Positions 21,294 through 32,398 are shown, numbered from the stretch's first letter. The stretch is DNA of 35,472 bases from Neoconidiobolus thromboides FSU 785 (GCA_025603075.1 MU626458.1:1-35472), one strand, 5' to 3'. Program-made: numbers and translations. The notes: generated by a model not told the origin, from the letters alone.

Positions 21294-22319
21294 TTAAAAG
21301 CCAAAGCATGCTTTAACATTTTCGTATAAACATTGTAATTGAAAAAATAGATATTTCCTAGAAGGATCATGAGAAGATATAACAAAAAGAGAGTTAACTA
21401 AACCATAGGAGCTTAATAGTAAATTTGAGGTCATAAGATATTCAATGGTAATATGAGCATTTTTAGTCCCATTAGGTGTTAATCGAATGATACTTAATAT
21501 AATGTCTGGGAGTAAACAAACAGAATAAGCTAAAATGGCACTAATTAATTTAAATACTGTTAACCATTTTTGTTTGGTAATCTGTTTTGATTGAAAGTCA
21601 TAGGTCATACTATTATTCAGATACTGAGTGCTAACATGAGATTGAATACTTTCAACATTTGATGCGATCCCTGTTTTCATCATTATATCTCCAGTAGGTG
21701 ATAATCGCTCATAATAAACACTAATCATATTAAAATAAGAGAAAGCAATAACAATTAATGAAACAAGAGAGCGTACAGTATAACTAGAGAACCAAAAATA
21801 ATAATAATAGACAAAGCCTACATTGGTAATGTCTGGATTATCCGCAGTAATGCATACTAATTCAGTGGTGGACCATTTGTAATACCCATTTCCAATATAA
21901 ATCAATGATAATATAAAATTAGTAGAAAAAGAAACGGCTGCAATTGAATACCAAGTGGAGTTACTTAAATTCTTTTTTCTACAAATGCTTAAATACCGCA
22001 TAAAACTAAGTATAGCTACCAATTCAATACATGTGAGATAAAGTGCCATATCAATTGTGGCATCGAAAGGACACCACCAATGTGGACTCGGATTTGGCTG
22101 GATAATATCAACTTTTAAGAACTCAACTCCTATCAATATCATTCTTATTATATTATGTATGTAATAGTAGGAATCAAGGATTGCAATTATTAAAATCAAC
22201 TTTAAATCCATCGATTTTAACTTCAATCCTACACTAACTACTAATCCGACTATCACATTTAATATCAAGCCTATTACAGCTATCACCACTTGTATGCTCT
22301 GTCCAGTTGATAATAGCAT
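21294..22319 (-). CDS. Rhodopsin-like 7TM G-protein-coupled receptor (receptor 3)
   Basis: Intronless, 341 aa, a tandem paralogue of receptor 2 on the same strand. TM1 is QSIQVVIAVIGLILNVIVGL, TM2 follows KLKSMDLKLI, and HWWCPFDATIDMALYL leads into TM3, which ends in LSFMRYLSIC. The second external loop has ELVCITADNP, and TM5 is preceded by VYYYYFWFSSYT. The inner loop (about residues 207-252) contains SNVESIQSHVS. TM6 holds AYSVCLLPDIILSI, and TM7 is followed by SSHDPSRKYL. The pair probably arose by local duplication, with a miniature element inserted later between the copies. Function beyond membrane signalling is unknown. Confidence 0.88.
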   Translation of the reverse strand: MLLSTGQSIQVVIAVIGLILNVIVGLVVSVGLKLKSMDLKLILIIAILDSYYYIHNIIRMILIGVEFLKVDIIQPNPSPHWWCPFDATIDMALYLTCIELVAILSFMRYLSICRKKNLSNSTWYSIAAVSFSTNFILSLIYIGNGYYKWSTTELVCITADNPDITNVGFVYYYYFWFSSYTVRSLVSLIVIAFSYFNMISVYYERLSPTGDIMMKTGIASNVESIQSHVSTQYLNNSMTYDFQSKQITKQKWLTVFKLISAILAYSVCLLPDIILSIIRLTPNGTKNAHITIEYLMTSNLLLSSYGLVNSLFVISSHDPSRKYLFFQLQCLYENVKACFGF

Positions 22320-23856
22320 AATGTTAATTATTTATAAAACTTAAAAAGATGAAACTTTGTTGGAGATTGATATTTGCTATAAGGATTTATTTATAGCTGT
22401 ATGAAATTTAGTTCAGCTGACCTTTTATGCTACCATTATTCTTTTTTTAAATTTAAATATATACTTTTACAAAAATAAATTGCCAATTTTGTCCATCTCA
22501 TATATTTTGATATTTTTGTTTTTATACTATTGGTTTATTCTACTTTATTATTTATTGCTTATTATCCAACATTCAATATCATTATTAGTTTATCTTGTTT
22601 ACAATTTACATTTTGCAGTAAAAATCACGAGTTAATTTCACCTTTAATCCATTTTGCTTTAATTGGAAAAGCAATAAGAACGTTAAAAAGAAGCTTTATA
22701 TATTTAAACCATATGCATAAATAGAAAAAGGATACCTTAAGCCAATGGCTTATTTATGTGCTATACCACTTTTAATATACAATTTGTTAGTAAACTACTT
22801 AGAACATTAAACTTTTTAGAAGTTTTTAAAAAATCAAAAAGCTCATCTTTTTATATTTTGTATGAGATAATTTACCAAAAACCAAATAATTTAATATCAC
22901 ATTTAATAACTTCTTTATCAGTAGTTTGCGGTTCTGTTAGTATACTTGACATTTAGGCTACTATTTCTTAAAAGCGGAATACTTTTAATACTTAATTCCT
23001 CTTCATCAATATAAATGGATTATTTTACGAAATTAGTTCACTTTGGGTCTATTAATCATCTTACAGTTAAAAAAAACCCATCAGGTTATAGATAAAAGTA
23101 TTAAGATAAAAAAATCGCCCAGGGTACTTGATTTTTACTCTTTTACTGTCTGGGGATGTGTTTTTTTGTTCAAGAATTTTACTACAATCTTTCCACTCAA
23201 ATACTGCTTAAAAATGGAAAAATAATGAAAAAAAACAGCCTCATCTATTAGAAGTAATTTTCATAATCAAATTAATCTATAGAGCTAATTTTTTTAAAGC
23301 TTGACTCTTTGATTTTAGCCGAATTTTAACCTTTTTTTTCAAATGAGCAGTTGATCAGGTCGCAAGCGTTGTAATAGGCGTAACGGTTTAAATATTTCTA
23401 CCTTATTTCTTTAATAGAGTCACTATTTTTTCTAATTGTATTTGATTTATTTTTGTTTCATATTTTTTTGAATTTTTAAAGAATGTCTGAAAAGTATGGA
23501 GAATACTGTAGTTTAATAAAGTCTATAGCTCAAATTATAGTCTGAAGCTTAAAGGGTCAATTTATAAAAGAACTCACTAAATATTGCGTACCAAACTTGG
23601 TCAAAGATTTTTTTGGTTAACAGAATGCTTATTCTATAATATCTATGACGTTAACACTTTAGCTAATTCGTTGCCCACATTGCTTATTTTTTCGATATAA
23701 ATCATTTAACCCAAAAAGTTCAAGATTTTCAAAAAAAGGTAGTATGTAACAAGTCATTGAAATTGACAGTTATATAAAGAATAGGTAAAATAATCCAAGT
23801 TAAATACACAGTTGAAATCAAAATAGTATCATTAATAGTTAACTTTGTAATTTTAG
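22320..23856. other. Intergenic region between receptor 3 and the glycosyltransferase pseudogene
   Basis: Contains the promoter side of receptor 3 and short plus-strand frames (22530-22956) that are hydrophobic but separated by stops. I recognise no family in them; they could be the ruin of a membrane protein gene. A miniature element lies at 23150-23246. The rest is plain AT-rich sequence. Confidence 0.35.
23150..23246 (+). mobile_element. Miniature transposable element (MITE 11)
   Basis: CTGGGGATGTGTTTTTTTGT ... TCCACTCAAATACTGCTTAA ... AAAAAACAGCCTCAT. A diverged copy with shortened right end. Confidence 0.78.
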
Positions 23857-25508
23857 GTAGATTAAATGAGTTTGCTGGTAAAGGAGAGTTGTTCGATGTG
23901 AATAATAATCTTAAACTAAATATTGTCGTGCATTCTACTTTTGGTGGAAGAAATCATATAAAGGCTATATTAGAAATAGGGAATGAGTTGGTAAATGGGG
24001 GACATCGGGTAACTTATGCGTCGTTAGAAGAACATATTAGATTTTCAAGAGGTCATAATATCGGAAACTACTCTAAGTAAAGGATTTCTCGATAATACTA
24101 AGATGAGAAATATGATGAAAAAACGTATCTTGAATAAAGGTACAGAAAATGCTTTCAAAACAATCAGAAACACTTTAGATTCAATTCTTTTGAAAAGTTA
24201 TGAAGACACATTTGAACCGCTTAAAGAGCATCTAATAGAAACCGAGCCAGATCTTCTGTTTTTGTGACCTAATTACTCATCCGTGTATCGATTTGGTAAA
24301 GCATTTAGGTATTCCACTGATTAAAGGATATCAAACTACTAACGACACTGGCTTAACAATGGAACAAAAGTATAGCCCAATTTATACTAAAGATATGCCT
24401 TTTATTGAGCGTTTTTATTTTCAAGTTGTTAAACAAGCAATAAGCCTTTATTATTTATATCAAATTACTCATATGGAAAATAAAATAAGAGAAAAGTATA
24501 GGATTCCACCCACGTATGGAATAGATACAGTATTGGATTATGGATTAAATATTGCAAATACTTATTCTGGTTTTGAGCCGGCAATTGCAATGGTATCAAG
24601 TATAATTTAAGTAGGCTCGTTTGTACCTGAGAACAAAAAAAGATTAACTCCTCAATTAGATGAGTTTTAATCATCATGAAAACACGTTGTTCACCGCCTT
24701 TGGCTCAAATGCTGTACTAAATAATGATTAGTTAAAAAGGATTTTACAAGGTTTACTATTAGCACTTGAAGAAGGGATTATTGATGGAGTAATATGGGGA
24801 TTGGGGCGTATTAAACAAAGCGATTTTCCATTTGAAGTCAATAATGGTAAAGGTAGCAAAACAAAGGTGCGAGAATTGTTTGAGGGAAAGAATCCTAATA
24901 TTAAATTGCTACCTTGGGCACCTCAAGTTTTTATTTTAGACCATAAAAATACTAAACTATTCTTATTACATAGCGGTTTAGAATCTACATTCAAAGCAAT
25001 TCATTCAGGTACCTTAGTATTATGTCTAGCATTATTTGCAGATCAAGCAAGAAATGCCCGTAAGATAGAAGAGACAGGAATAGGGCTTTATGTTGGGAAA
25101 TTTACATTTACACCCAAATCTTTAAAAGAACAACTTAAAATTGCTATTGAAGATAAAGATGATGAATTTAAATCGAACTTATCAAGGATGAGAACTATTT
25201 CGCACCACAATTCTAGAAGACTTAATTATGCTGCTGATTTGTTTGAACAACATACATATACCGCTAAGGCATGTAGAAAACATGAACCTTATAATCCTAA
25301 GTTCAACCTACCGCCTTGTGAAATCAAACATCTTATTCCAGTATCAGATCAAATGTCTTATATAAAAGCTAAAGGTATTCATATCTATGGAGTAGCTATT
25401 TTATTGGTGTCATTAAGCTTTGTATCGTTTTTATATTCTTTATACTACTTACCTAAACTTGGATATAAATTTTATAAGCAATTAACTACCAAAGCTAAAA
25501 CAGAATAA
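23857..25508 (+). pseudogene. UDP-glycosyltransferase (family GT1-like), decayed
   Basis: Intact relatives transfer a sugar from a UDP-sugar to a lipid or small molecule and are ER- or membrane-anchored. An acceptor site (TTTTAG) precedes 23857; the upstream exon is not identified. Pieces in order: STFGGRNHIKAILEIGNELV (N-terminal acceptor domain), a frameshift near 24055, SETTLSKGFLDNTK..., a frameshift in a T-run near 24261, HLGIPLIKGYQ, an in-frame TAA at 24608, VGSFVPENKK, a frameshift at about 24665, ENTLFTAFGSNAV, a TAG at 24729, then an open stretch from 24732. That last piece has the donor-site signature region (LPWAPQVFILDHKNTKLFLL, then HSGLEST and FADQARNARK, where the usual Pro and Gly residues are changed) and a C-terminal membrane helix (about 25373-25460). 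With at least three frameshifts and two stops it is a pseudogene. Confidence 0.85.
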
Positions 25509-25928
25509 ATAAATAACTTCAACGTTAATATATTATGGTTAACTTTAGTTTCTATCATCCACCTTTTACTGATATGTTTTCATATGAAAACAGAAATATA
25601 GACATCAAGACATAGAACGATGCTATTGAATGATAATAGCGGTTTTTATCAAAAATATAAATACAATTGTACAGATTTTATCCAAATGTTTATTTTTTCT
25701 ATTTTTGCTACTTGAATATACGTTAATGATTTTAGTCTTTTGTTTGAAGTTCATCTGACCTTTGATAATACTATCATTATTCTTTATTAGTATTGTTAAT
25801 TATTTTAATAGTCCCTCTATACACTTTGATAAGAATACATTAGAAATAGTGCAAGTCAAATTCGAAATTTTTCTATCTAGTCATGTTAACAAATGACGTT
25901 ATTAAAAAGAAAAAACTCAAATTTAGTA

Positions 25929-26031
25929 TATAAGGATGTTTTATTGGCTTCATTACTTTCTGTCTTTTAAGCGCTATTTAAGTGGAAAAATTGTTAGTAA
26001 AATTCTTAAACATAAAAACACATTCCTATAT
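25929..26031 (-). mobile_element. Miniature transposable element (MITE 12)
   Basis: TATAAGGATGTTTTATTGGC ... TGTCTTTTAAGCGCTATTTA ... AAAACACATTCCTATA. Reverse orientation, with mutated G-run ends. Confidence 0.83.
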
Positions 26032-26037
26032 CTTAAA

Positions 26038-26303
26038 TTGCATCAACAGTATCTTCTGGACAAATTATATATATCATGATTGTATAGATTCAAATCCTAG
26101 GATTTTAAAATAATAAAAGCGTAATAAAATAACTTATATACATTGAAGGCCATAGTTAAGGTTAGGGCTTAATTTTTTATTGGCGAAATGGTTCAAAAAG
26201 GGGCAGAAGCTATTTTATTACATTTTTATTATTTCAAAATCCTAGGATTTGAATCTATACAATCATGATATATACAATTTGTCCAGAAGATGCCATTGAT
26301 CCC
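26038..26303. repeat. Long inverted repeat (~80-bp arms, ~100-bp loop)
   Basis: The left arm (about 26038-26120) includes ATCTTCTGGACAAATT and ATCATGATTGTATAGATTCA then AATCCTAGGATTTT. The right arm (about 26220-26303) is its reverse complement with only a few mismatches (TTGAATCTATACAATCATGA ... AATTTGTCCAGAAGAT). The loop contains GGTTAGGGCTTAATT. It could be a fold-back transposable element or, if transcribed, a long RNA hairpin. No open frame. Confidence 0.88.
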
Positions 26304-26561
26304 TCAAATTTATAAATGTTTGGGTTTATTGACTACCTAAGCTTGTGGTTAAAATTAATATTTACAATATTTTAATTAATAAAATTCTTAATTGATAAAA
26401 CAGTTTTTGCTCTTTTTAGTACAATGTTTTTTTGATTCTAAATCTAAAAAAAGGGAAAAGAGCGAATTAAAAAGAAGAGAAAAAAAAAAGAATGATGAGA
26501 AAAATGATGAATAAAGATTAAAATTTAGGTTAACAAAAAATCACTTTAAAACATAAATAGA

Positions 26562-29062
26562 ATGATCCATTTACCGTATATAACAAATAAACAAATGCAA
26601 CAAAAAAAAGAAGAAAAAGAGATTAAGAAATTGAGGCCAATAGCACCTACCAACAGTTCATTAAAAATGAAAACTAAAGTGATACAAAATTATTCCAAAG
26701 TTTATAATAATTTAGGACTGTTTTTAGCATGTAGTTTTCGTACTTCTTGGTCCCAAACTGGTCAGTTAATTCGTATTAAAGATAATAAAATCATCATTGA
26801 GAATATAAAGCCAGTTTATGTTAATGAAACCATTAACCAAAATGAGAATGAAATCTATCAATTAAACAGGAAAGCTCATCTGAATAACTTAACCATTGAA
26901 GTTAACGATGAGGATAATAGCAGTATCAACAGTAATAATTCTGGCAATAAGTTACCCAAATCAAGGTTTGAGCCTGTAGCATTTATTAAAGAAATGGAGC
27001 CATTGGTTTTAAACAACCCAACTGTATTTTCAAAGCACGAAGCTGCTTTATGGACTTTAATCCCTATTTTATTCAATAACAACGATACTAATATAGCAAA
27101 CAATAAAAGCAATAATGTAACCAATGTAAATAATAGTGGTTACGAAGCAATTAAAGAACATCAATATCAACTCAAAAAAAGTCATCAGTTGAAATCATGG
27201 TTTCAAAAAGTAATAAAAAATAATCCATTTTTTAATGACATAAACAATCAAACTCAAAATAATAATAGTCCTAGTACAGTATTGAATAAGATCCTATATT
27301 ATTTAAAACAAAAAGATATTATTGAAGCAACGGAATTGGCTTACAAAAATGGCTATCCTAGGTTAGCTACACTTTTGGTTCAAGCGGGTGGTGACTTTAA
27401 GTTTAAAAATTATTTGATCATGCAACTTAAAATTTGGATGGAAAATAAAAGCAACAAGTTTATTGAAAAGGAGATGATTAGTATATATTTATTGTTGTCA
27501 GGTAATTTTGTTTTATTATTTTATCGTAATATGTTGTGTTTTTTATTAGTTAAATTACATTATATATTTTATTTTATTCTATTATTATATATTAATTAAA
27601 CAATATAGGGAATATCTATATCAACGATTTGCTTAAGAATGAGTTAGTCAATTACAAAAAAGAGTTAATACAAGTCCATTGGTTTCATAGTTTAAGTTTA
27701 CATTTCTGGTATAGTTCTTTTTATGATCAACATTTTAAATTAAGTTTAACCCAATTTACAAATCAAATTCAATTGTATCCTAATTTATACCCTTCACCTT
27801 ATTATGAAATGAATAATAATAATAATAATAATAATAACAGCAATAATAGCTTAAATAGTAGCAATAATATATTGAATAGTAACGTTGATAATGATAATAC
27901 ATTAAATAATAATAATTTAAAACATCAAGACATTTTATTTCAATTATTAAACTATTATTCTTTAAACGAATTAAACTTAAGTGAGTTACTAAATCCATTA
28001 TGTATTACCAAAGATACTCTAGATGTAAGGCGTAGCTACTATTTGTCCTTAATCTTATTAAATAACAAGTCATTACATGATGTTATTAACAGAAGTCAAG
28101 TCCAAGAATTCAATTTGAAGTTAAAGCAGGATTATTGCTATCAATTATTAAGTCATAAAGAATGGATTTATACAATTTTATTATTATTACATTTAGACAA
28201 CGAACTACTCAAAAAAAATCAAATTGATCAGATTTTATTGCAAAATCTAACTTTACTACAAGAAGAGGAATCAATAACTTATTATTATAATCAATTTCCA
28301 AGTCAAGCTATCTTAGCACAAGACAAAGATTTATTATTAAATGAACAAGATCGATTTTTAATTTATAATTTAGGGTTACCAAAGGAATGGATCCATGAGA
28401 ATAAAGCATACATTGCCATAGATCAAGACAAATATAACGAGGCTATCCAACACTTTTTGTTGGCAAAGATGTACTATGAAGCTCATCAAATAGCCTTATA
28501 TCAGTTGCTACCAGATTTAGTTATTAATGAGCAATATTTATTAGTGAAAGATTACATTTATCAATTAGAACAATATCCTATACCAACTATTGAGAATTAC
28601 AACTTAACAATTTATAAAGAATATTTGAGTATATTATTCTTAATCAACAATATTGAAAGTGAGAATAAAAAAATAATAAACAATAATAATGATAGTTTTA
28701 TTGATCATAATAATTATAATATTAAAATAAATGAAAAGGAAATAGAAGAAAAGTTACAAGAACAGATGAGTCAAATTAACCGAAAGAGTAATTATTTGAT
28801 AGAAAAAATGCAACGCTATCCTCCTTTAGGTTATACTTTACCCCCTGGCTTATTAAATTATCCCCTTTCTTTCGAAAAGTTAAATTTAACAGCAAATTTA
28901 ATTCAAACTACTATCTTAAAATTTAATTGCTCACTAAATGATAGTAATTATACTATGAATAATAATAATGCTTATGATAACAATAGCAATATTAGCAACA
29001 TGAATAACAATAACAATAATTTAAAACTAATTCATCAGATGCTTCATTTTGATGAAGAATAA
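26562..29062 (+). CDS. Nup96/Nup145C nucleoporin, free-standing (2 exons)
   Basis: Scaffold protein of the Y-shaped (Nup84/Nup107) nuclear-pore subcomplex. Exons 26562-27501 and 27609-29062 (2394 nt, 797 aa), joined as LLLSG|NIYIND. The order fits Nup96: a short charged N-terminus, FLACSFRTSWSQTGQLIRI (the family's FR..W segment), the WTLIPILF region, then the alpha-helical domain with ILYYLKQKDIIEATELAYK, ATLLVQAGG, ISIYLLLSG, LHFWY, LLNPLCITKDTLDVRRSY, ILLLLHLDNELL, LGLPKEWIHENKAY and YEAHQIALYQLLPDLVIN. Usually Nup96 is made by self-cleavage of a Nup98-Nup96 precursor. Here no GLFG repeats or autoproteolytic (HF|S) domain precede it. The Asn-rich inserts (poly-AAT) at about 27812-27920 and near the C-terminus are low-complexity expansions. 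Start at 26562 is the first in-frame ATG; a farther 5' exon is possible. Confidence 0.85.
27812..27837. repeat. AAT microsatellite within the nucleoporin CDS
   Basis: Nine or so AAT/AAC triplets in a row encode a poly-Asn tract. Likely length-variable. Confidence 0.85.
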
Positions 29063-29193
29063 ATTTCATCTCCTTAGTACTTTACAAAAAGCCAAAATGA
29101 ATTTCATTGGCTACTCTCTTTAAAAATAAAAATAAAAATTTATCTAGTTTATTGTTATTTTATTACTACTATTATTATAATATATTTTCATAA

Positions 29194-29977
29194 ATGAAGT
29201 TCAATCGAATCCATTTTAATATTCAACCCTGTTTACAGACGATTAGTCAAAAGTCAGCATTATATAACAATTATCTCAAAGACATTGAAATAATACCCAA
29301 TTTTATTAATGAAAAAGAAGAGGAAAAGTTAATATTATTTAGTAATAAAAAAATGAAAAGGAAACAATATGAGTTAAACCATATCGATAATAAGATATTA
29401 AATTATAGAGAAGTCCAAGTTTCTAGCATTGAGGATGAAGAAATTTTGAACATTATTGATAAAGTTCATGGAATGTTTAAAGATAAGATTTGGCTGCCTT
29501 TACATATTTTAGGTAATATTTTATCAATTGTTTTTTATTTATTGTTCGTTTGATGTACTTAGATTTAAATAATAATGGTAAAATTTTACCTCATATTGAT
29601 AACCATGAGGTAATTTAATAGATTATATATGTTTTATAACAATAATAACAATAAATGTAGTTATCAGGTTCCATCATTATTGGACTATCTTTATTAAGCG
29701 ATACTAAGATCAAGTTTCAACATCAAGATGGTGATCATGAGTTTGAGTTATTAGCTAATCGTCGTTCACTTTATATTCAAAAGTAATACTTTGTTTTTTT
29801 GTTTAAGTTTAGCATTATTTATTTATAATTAGAGATTCAATAAGATATAATTATTTACACAGTATAATGAATGATAACAATGAATTTTTATTTAATAACC
29901 AAGTTTATTCAAGTGGTAGAAGAATTTCTTGGCTCTTTAGAGTAATTTCATTTATTTATCATTATTACAATTACTAA
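29194..29977 (+). CDS. ALKBH7: ALKBH7-type 2-oxoglutarate/Fe(II) dioxygenase (4 exons)
   Basis: AlkB-family oxygenase of the ALKBH7 branch, which in animals is mitochondrial and linked to regulated necrosis, fatty-acid metabolism and RNA demethylation. Exons 29194-29512, 29563-29609, 29661-29782, 29833-29977 (633 nt, 210 aa; human ALKBH7 is about 220 aa). The joined core reads LHILDLNNNGKILPHIDNHE, with the iron-binding H-x-D (HID), followed by LSGSIIIGLSLLSD (typical for the branch), FELLANRRSLYIQ, and RYNYLHSIM with the distal His. SSGRRISWLFR carries the Arg that binds 2-oxoglutarate. All expected ligand residues are present. The N-terminus (RIHFNIQPCLQTISQKSA) could be a weak mitochondrial signal. 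The exact start is uncertain but 29194 is the first ATG in the frame. Confidence 0.9.
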
Positions 29978-30120
29978 TTTAACCCAAGGATGCTAAACTA
30001 TAAAAATTATAAAAACAAACAAAGTATGTTTTATGTTTATTGCTATGAAAAAAGCAAAGGATGCAAAAATAAAGTTAGAAAGGGAAATACACTGCTTTTT
30101 TAAGTATAATAAATAATTAG

Positions 30121-30795
30121 TTATGATTTAAAATTAATAGGCTTCAATTCTAAAACTCCTAATTTTTCTCTTTTCTCTTTTTCCAATATATCAAAATCAT
30201 CATTTATAAATAAGCTATTAGTATTACTCGAATTACCATTATTTGTCTGATATGTTATAAGCTTCGAGTTATTTTTCATTATCGACCACCAGTAATTTCC
30301 TAACGGTTGTTTACTATTATTTCTGGTCATTACCAGGGTATTTAGAATAATTCGATGTATAAATAATGAATTATTAAAATAATTGGCGTTGTTACTATTA
30401 GTTTTACTGTCACTACTATTGCTACTATTAAAAAAAGATCCAAGGTCAATTTGATAAATCAAATTATTTAACTCTCCTTTTTTCTTATATTTTAACCGTC
30501 TTAAACTTCCAGTTTCTGACTCAAAGTCGACATCTATCACCTCTTCTTCTTTGAGTTTAATGATGTCTTTTTGTTTAGTTATTATTTGTTGACTTTCGAT
30601 TTGGCCTTGGGTACTTTTACTTTTGGTTATTAATTTCAACGCCACTGAAGTTGGCTTAATCTCCTGTTGTGGCTGTGTGGGTTGACTGGTATTTTGTTTA
30701 TTATTATTATTGTATTTTAATTTAAGCATAAATTCTAATTACCTTAGTGGCCACCAACTCGACACTTTTTCTGGTATTAAAGACCATAAACTCAT
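30121..30795 (-). CDS. Unrecognised Asn/Ser-rich protein (2 exons, 205 aa)
   Basis: Minus-strand exons 30795-30743 and 30685-30121, joined across a 57-bp GTAATT...ACCAG intron. The join is in frame (WWPL|SQPTQPQQ) and total length is a multiple of three. A single-exon alternative starts at 30729, but the two-exon model gives a more natural beginning (MSLWSLIPEKVSSWWP, an amphipathic, Trp-rich segment). The middle is acidic then basic (KLKEEEVIDVDFESETGS, RRLKYKKKG). A hydrophobic stretch follows (LFIHRIILNTLVM) and then LGNYWWSIMKNN; Asn runs separate the parts. I do not recognise a family. Its place among conserved genes and its intron suggest a real gene. It is tail-to-tail with the ALKBH7-like gene, 143 bases apart. 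Confidence 0.65.
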
Positions 30796-31366
30796 ACTTG
30801 CTTCTATTTAGTGAGTTAAATTGATAAAATATTAAATTTATGATCTGAACTAAATTTTTAAAGAGGCATAAGTTACTTAGCTAAATGAAGTTATTCTTAA
30901 TTCCTATTGGTTAATTTAAATATAAAAAATACAATCATCTTCATACTTCTATTAGCATTAAAACTTAAATTAGTGTTTAATAATCAAATTCAAAGTTTTA
31001 ACTGCTGTCTTTTAAATAGTAAACTGTAAATAATAACTTTAATTGATAAAGCAACGTAAATGGTATAGATAATTTGAAGCTGACTATTGAATTGAAAATT
31101 GAAAAATAAAAAAATTAAACTTTTTTGTAATTATTTTAAATTAGCTTTAAGATAATAATCATAAAAATTAGTCATATTTCTAAGCCAAAAGTTTGGGCTA
31201 AATCTTATCCAAAACCTTACAAATTAAAAAGTAAAAAACTTGTTTTTATTAAAATTGCCCAATAATAATGATTTGCCAAAGAAAAAGTTCCAAAAATAAC
31301 AGCTAAAAGAAAAAGGAGGCTAAAAACCAACAACAGTTTTTTTATATTGGTATTTATTTTTAAAGA
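30796..31366. other. Divergent promoter region
   Basis: About 570 AT-rich bases between the divergently oriented 205-aa protein gene and the HMG-box gene. No frame, repeat or RNA gene seen. It is presumably the shared promoter interval. Confidence 0.4.
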
Positions 31367-32398
31367 ATGCAGGATAAAAATAAAGGGATGGAAGATAACG
31401 AAGAAATTAAATTAAGTAAAAAAGATGTTAAGCAGGTAATCTATTTTATATCATGTAAAAACTAATATCTTATTTGTGACAATTAGTTAGCAGAATGTTT
31501 TAGTATCATATCAGAAAAAAGTAATCTTATAGCACAGATGTTGGCTAATCTTTGTTTGTCAAACAATAACAATATTAAACATGAGCTTACTATTAATGGG
31601 AATCATAACGCTAAAGCCAGTAGTAAACAAAGTCAAGAAAAAGGGACTGTAGTTAAAAAAAGAGGTAGAAAAAGTAAAGCTTCAAATGATGAAGATCCAG
31701 TACCAAATCCCAACTTAAATGACAATGATGATGATAACGAAAACGATACCAATGAAAATAGCACCAATGAAAACGAATTTAATGATAATAATAATTCTAC
31801 TGAGGAAAAAACAAAGAGAAAGTATAATAAAAGGACTAAACAAAAGCCAGATCCGAACGCACCAAAGAAGCCAAATACAGCATATATGTTATATTGTTTA
31901 GATAAACGAAGCCAAGTAGTGGAAGCTAATCCTCATTTAGGGGCTAATGATATCTTTCGATTTTTAGGAGAGTCTTGGCGTACGTTGGGTCCAGATGAAA
32001 AAAAAGAATACTTGAGTCGATACCAACGGGAGAAAGTGATTTATGATCAAAAAATGGATGAGTATAAAAAGAGTGATAGTTATCTGCTTAGAATGTTAAA
32101 TAAAAAAAATTCAGTGAGTAATGGTAATGGAGCAGAAACCAATATTAAAAAGAAGAAAAAATATAGTAAAAAGAAGGATATAGGTAATGGGAGTACTGAT
32201 GCTGATACCGCAAAATTAGAGTTGAATGGTGGTTTAAATAAAAAGGATGCTATAGTAAACTATGGTATTACAAACAATAACAATGGTTCTGCTCAACCTT
32301 CTTTAGAAAATCAAGTAGAAATAGCACAAACTCCACAAGAAAATAAACAAGAAAGTAATAATATAATAAATCAAACTAATTCGGTTTTGTCTAATTAA
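31367..32398 (+). CDS. HMG-box DNA-binding protein (2 exons)
   Basis: Chromatin/DNA-bending nuclear protein. Exons 31367-31435 and 31487-32398 (981 nt, 326 aa) join in phase (VKQ|LAECFSII). The first ~55 residues are helical and may dimerise. Next is a basic segment (KKRGRKSKAS, AT-hook-like RGRK), a long Asp/Asn/Glu-rich acidic stretch, a second basic cluster (KTKRKYNKRTKQK) and one HMG box (about residues 150-220: PDPNAPKKPNTAYMLYC ... FLGESWRTLGPDEKKEYLSR). A lysine-rich and Asn/Gln-rich tail follows. One box after an N-terminal helical region is the layout of Nhp10-like proteins of the INO80 remodeller, but that is a weak inference; it may be another single-box HMGB protein. Confidence 0.88.

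Larger units (their letters stand above)
25509..26561. other. Intergenic region with a miniature element and a large hairpin
   Basis: Contains a miniature element (25929-26031), the long inverted repeat at 26038-26303, and a purine-rich leader (26440-26520) before the nucleoporin gene. No GLFG-repeat or Nup98-type coding is present upstream of the nucleoporin. Confidence 0.5.

Noticed and set aside
22530-22956. Two small hydrophobic proteins
   Set aside because: Short AT-driven frames interrupted by stops, no family features and no splice sites that join them convincingly.
27780-27998. Tyr-rich minus-strand protein
   Set aside because: Antisense translation of the AAT microsatellite in the nucleoporin gene.
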